From an uncultured Pseudomonadota bacterium (GTDB taxonomy: Bacteria > Pseudomonadota > Gammaproteobacteria > Burkholderiales > Eutrophovitaceae): a DNA stretch of 7,596 nt. Positions 6,131 through 7,596 of the stretch are shown here, piece by piece. The stretch is from positions 1 through 7,596 of the forward strand of contig CALJLA010000105.1 of the NCBI GenBank assembly GCA_937983055.1, given 5' to 3'. How positions within the stretch are numbered: position 1 is the stretch's first letter; each line of letters opens with the position of its first letter. Both the position numbers and the translations under genes were made by a program. The notes under the pieces are model-generated. The model made no database searches, was not told the origin of the DNA, and was given only the letters and a program-made list of their open reading frames with translations.

Positions 6131-7164
6131 CGCACGTTAACGACCGGATCGCCCGGGTCGAGCCGGCCGATAAGCCCCGCCTGCGCGAAGCCGGCGCCGG
6201 CAAACAACGCCAGCACTGCCGGCACCGCTTTCGGATCGCAGGCCACCAGCAGGCCGCCGCTGGTTTGCGGATCGGTCAGCAGGTTGCGCTTCCATTCCGG
6301 CAACGCGTCCGGCAGGCGCACCGCCGCGCCGTAGCTTGCCCAGTTGCGCGTCGAGGCGCCGGTGAAATGCCCTTCCTGCGCCAATGCGGCCGCCGACTTC
6401 ATCACCGGCAATGCGTCGAAGTCGATCGCCGCCGAAAGCTTGGCACCGCGACACATCTCCAGCAGATGGCCGAGCAGCCCGAAGCCGGTGACGTCGGTCA
6501 GCGCATGCACCTCGTCCATCTCGGCGAGCTGCGCGCCCGGACGGTTCAACTGGGTGGTGCTGGCGAGCATCTCGCGGTACCCGGCATCGTCCAGCCGGCC
6601 TTTCTTGATGGCCGCGGACAGGATGCCGACTCCCAGCGGCTTGCCCAGCACCAGGGCGTCGCCGGCGCGCGCGCGGTCGTTGCGCTTGACGCGGTCCGGG
6701 TGCGCCAGGCCGAGCGCCACCAGGCCATAGATCGGCTCCGGCGAATCGATGGAATGGCCGCCGGCCACCGGAATGCCGACGTCTCGGCACACCGATTCGC
6801 CGCCGGCCAGAATGCGGCCGATCACCTCCGCCGGCAGCTTGTTGATCGGCATACCGACCACCGCCAGCGCCATGATCGGCGTGGCCCCCATCGCGTACAC
6901 GTCGGACAGCGCATTGGTGGCGGCGATGCGGCCGAAGTCGTAGGGATCGTCCACCACCGGCATGAAGAAGTCGGTGGTGGCCACCAGCGCCTGGCTGTCG
7001 TTCAGGCGGTAGACGGCCGCATCGTCGGCCGTATCGCTGCCGACCATCAGGTTGGGAAACGCCTGCCCCGCGGGCATGCACGAAAGCAGTTCGGCGAGCA
7101 GGCCGGGGGCGATCTTGCAGCCGCAGCCGCCGCCATGGGCAAATTCGGTGAGTTTGATATCCAT
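6127..7164 (-). CDS. selD: Selenophosphate synthase (selenide, water dikinase)
   Basis: This 345-aa enzyme makes selenophosphate from selenide and ATP, the selenium donor for selenocysteine and for 2-selenouridine in tRNA. The N-terminal active site is HGGGCGCK, with Cys14 and Lys17 corresponding to Cys17 and Lys20 of E. coli SelD. The active residue is therefore Cys, not selenocysteine, and no in-frame TGA needs recoding. Further family motifs: SDTADDAA (43-50), TTDFF (63-67), ATNALSDVYAMG (82-93), GGHSID (135-140), TDVTGFGLLGH (223-233) and DPQTSGGLL (298-306). The ATG at 7164 gives the standard N-terminus; the open frame upstream overlaps mnmH and is not coding. The gene is divergent from mnmH, its likely user, across 78 bp, and it converges on tesA with a 4-bp stop overlap (CTAG). 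No selA or selB is in the window. Confidence 0.96.
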   Translation of the reverse strand: MDIKLTEFAHGGGCGCKIAPGLLAELLSCMPAGQAFPNLMVGSDTADDAAVYRLNDSQALVATTDFFMPVVDDPYDFGRIAATNALSDVYAMGATPIMALAVVGMPINKLPAEVIGRILAGGESVCRDVGIPVAGGHSIDSPEPIYGLVALGLAHPDRVKRNDRARAGDALVLGKPLGVGILSAAIKKGRLDDAGYREMLASTTQLNRPGAQLAEMDEVHALTDVTGFGLLGHLLEMCRGAKLSAAIDFDALPVMKSAAALAQEGHFTGASTRNWASYGAAVRLPDALPEWKRNLLTDPQTSGGLLVACDPKAVPAVLALFAGAGFAQAGLIGRLDPGDPVVNVR

Positions 7165-7242
7165 TTGCAGCGGCGGCCGGACGGCCGCGCCTGCGTAACG
7201 TTGTAGACTTGCGCTGCCGACCGGCATCGACCGGCAACACAA
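7165..7242. promoter_or_regulatory. Divergent selD/mnmH control region with hairpin and 10-bp-spaced direct repeat
   Basis: These 78 bp must contain the start signals of both selD (-) and mnmH (+), or at least their leaders. Two structures are visible: a 6-bp stem gcggcc/ggccgc (7173-7178 and 7183-7188, loop ggac) and a 9-bp direct repeat cgaccggca at 7218-7226 and 7228-7236, exactly one helical turn apart and ending 6 bp before the mnmH ATG. No convincing -35/-10 pair or Shine-Dalgarno sequence could be picked for either gene. The regulatory role is inferred from position only. Confidence 0.45.
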
Positions 7243-7596
7243 ATGACACAAGACGCAGTCAACGTAGCACAACTCACCGGCTTTGACGAGATCGTGGACG
7301 TGCGCTCGCCCGCCGAGTACGCGCTCGATCACGTGCCGGGCGCCATCAACTGCCCGGTGCTCGATGATGAGGAACGGGCGCGCGTCGGCACGCTTTACGT
7401 GCGCGAGTCGCCCTTCACGGCGAGAAAGCTGGGTGCCGCGCTGGCCGCGCGCAACATCGCGCGCCATGTCGAAACGCGTTTCATGGACCGTCCCCGCCAG
7501 TGGAAACCCCTAGTGTACTGCTGGCGCGGCGGCCAGCGCAGCGGCGCGATGACCACGGTGCTGCGCCAGATCGGCTGGGATGCGCGGCGGCTGACG
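7243..7596 (+). CDS. mnmH: tRNA 2-selenouridine synthase, N-terminal part (cut by the window edge)
   Basis: MnmH (YbbB/SelU) replaces the sulfur of 2-thiouridine at the wobble position of tRNAs for Glu, Gln and Lys with selenium from selenophosphate, through a geranylated intermediate. The 118 visible residues are the N-terminal rhodanese domain: DVRSPAEY (19-26) with HVPGAINCPVL (30-40), then the catalytic loop VYCWRGGQRSG (91-101) with Cys93, which corresponds to Cys97 of the E. coli enzyme. The C-terminal P-loop domain lies beyond base 7596. The ATG at 7243 gives an N-terminus that aligns with the family. The reading frame is open to the right edge. It pairs with the divergent selD, which makes its selenium donor. 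No strong ribosome site precedes the start. Confidence 0.95.
   Translation, partial: MTQDAVNVAQLTGFDEIVDVRSPAEYALDHVPGAINCPVLDDEERARVGTLYVRESPFTARKLGAALAARNIARHVETRFMDRPRQWKPLVYCWRGGQRSGAMTTVLRQIGWDARRLT

Noticed and set aside
6127..7164. Possibility that selD is itself a selenoprotein with a recoded TGA
   Set aside because: The active-site position is an ordinary Cys codon (Cys14) and the frame has no internal TGA.
7165..7467. 101-residue upstream extension of the selD frame
   Set aside because: It would overlap mnmH antisense and cross the control region. Standard SelD proteins begin close to the MDIKLTEF start used here.

Overview
The window is GC-rich, about two thirds G+C by eye, with tightly packed genes on both strands. 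The gene families (HupE/UreJ, DoxX, TesA next to YbbA-YbbP, SelD plus MnmH) point to a proteobacterium, most likely beta- or gammaproteobacterial. No genus can be named from the sequence alone. It looks like ordinary chromosome: no phage, plasmid, transposase, CRISPR, tRNA or rRNA was found.

Left part (1-1995, all + strand): two tandem HupE/UreJ-type metal-permease paralogs, the first cut by the window edge. They are separated by about 240 bp holding a repeat element with inverted arms, an 8-bp tandem repeat and 16-bp-spaced repeats. The element runs up to the start of the second gene, which has no ATG start. A DoxX-family membrane protein follows. It resembles the HvfX-type DoxX proteins linked to copper-binding RiPP clusters, but no precursor or maturation genes are visible.

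Middle (1996-2354): a lower-GC gap with one perfect 11-bp hairpin and no convincing gene.

Right part (2355-7596): on the - strand, an ABC ATPase (YbbA) and its large FtsX-type permease (YbbP) overlap by 8 bp. They diverge from tesA (GDSL esterase/thioesterase I), and the two start codons share one CATG. tesA converges on selD (selenophosphate synthase) with the two stops sharing one CTAG. selD is divergent from mnmH (tRNA 2-selenouridine synthase), which runs off the right edge. SelD makes selenophosphate and MnmH uses it to put selenium into the wobble uridine of certain tRNAs, so this end is a compact selenouridine module. tesA/ybbA/ybbP with mnmH nearby recalls the E. coli tesA-ybbAP...ybbB region.

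The strongest oddity is an apparent 12-residue in-frame gap in the YbbA ATPase between the D-loop and the H-loop. Other points of interest are the repeat element and non-ATG start of the second HupE-like gene, the altered metal-ligand motifs of that paralog, and the HvfX-like DoxX without a RiPP cluster. I did not find a clearly new multi-gene system.
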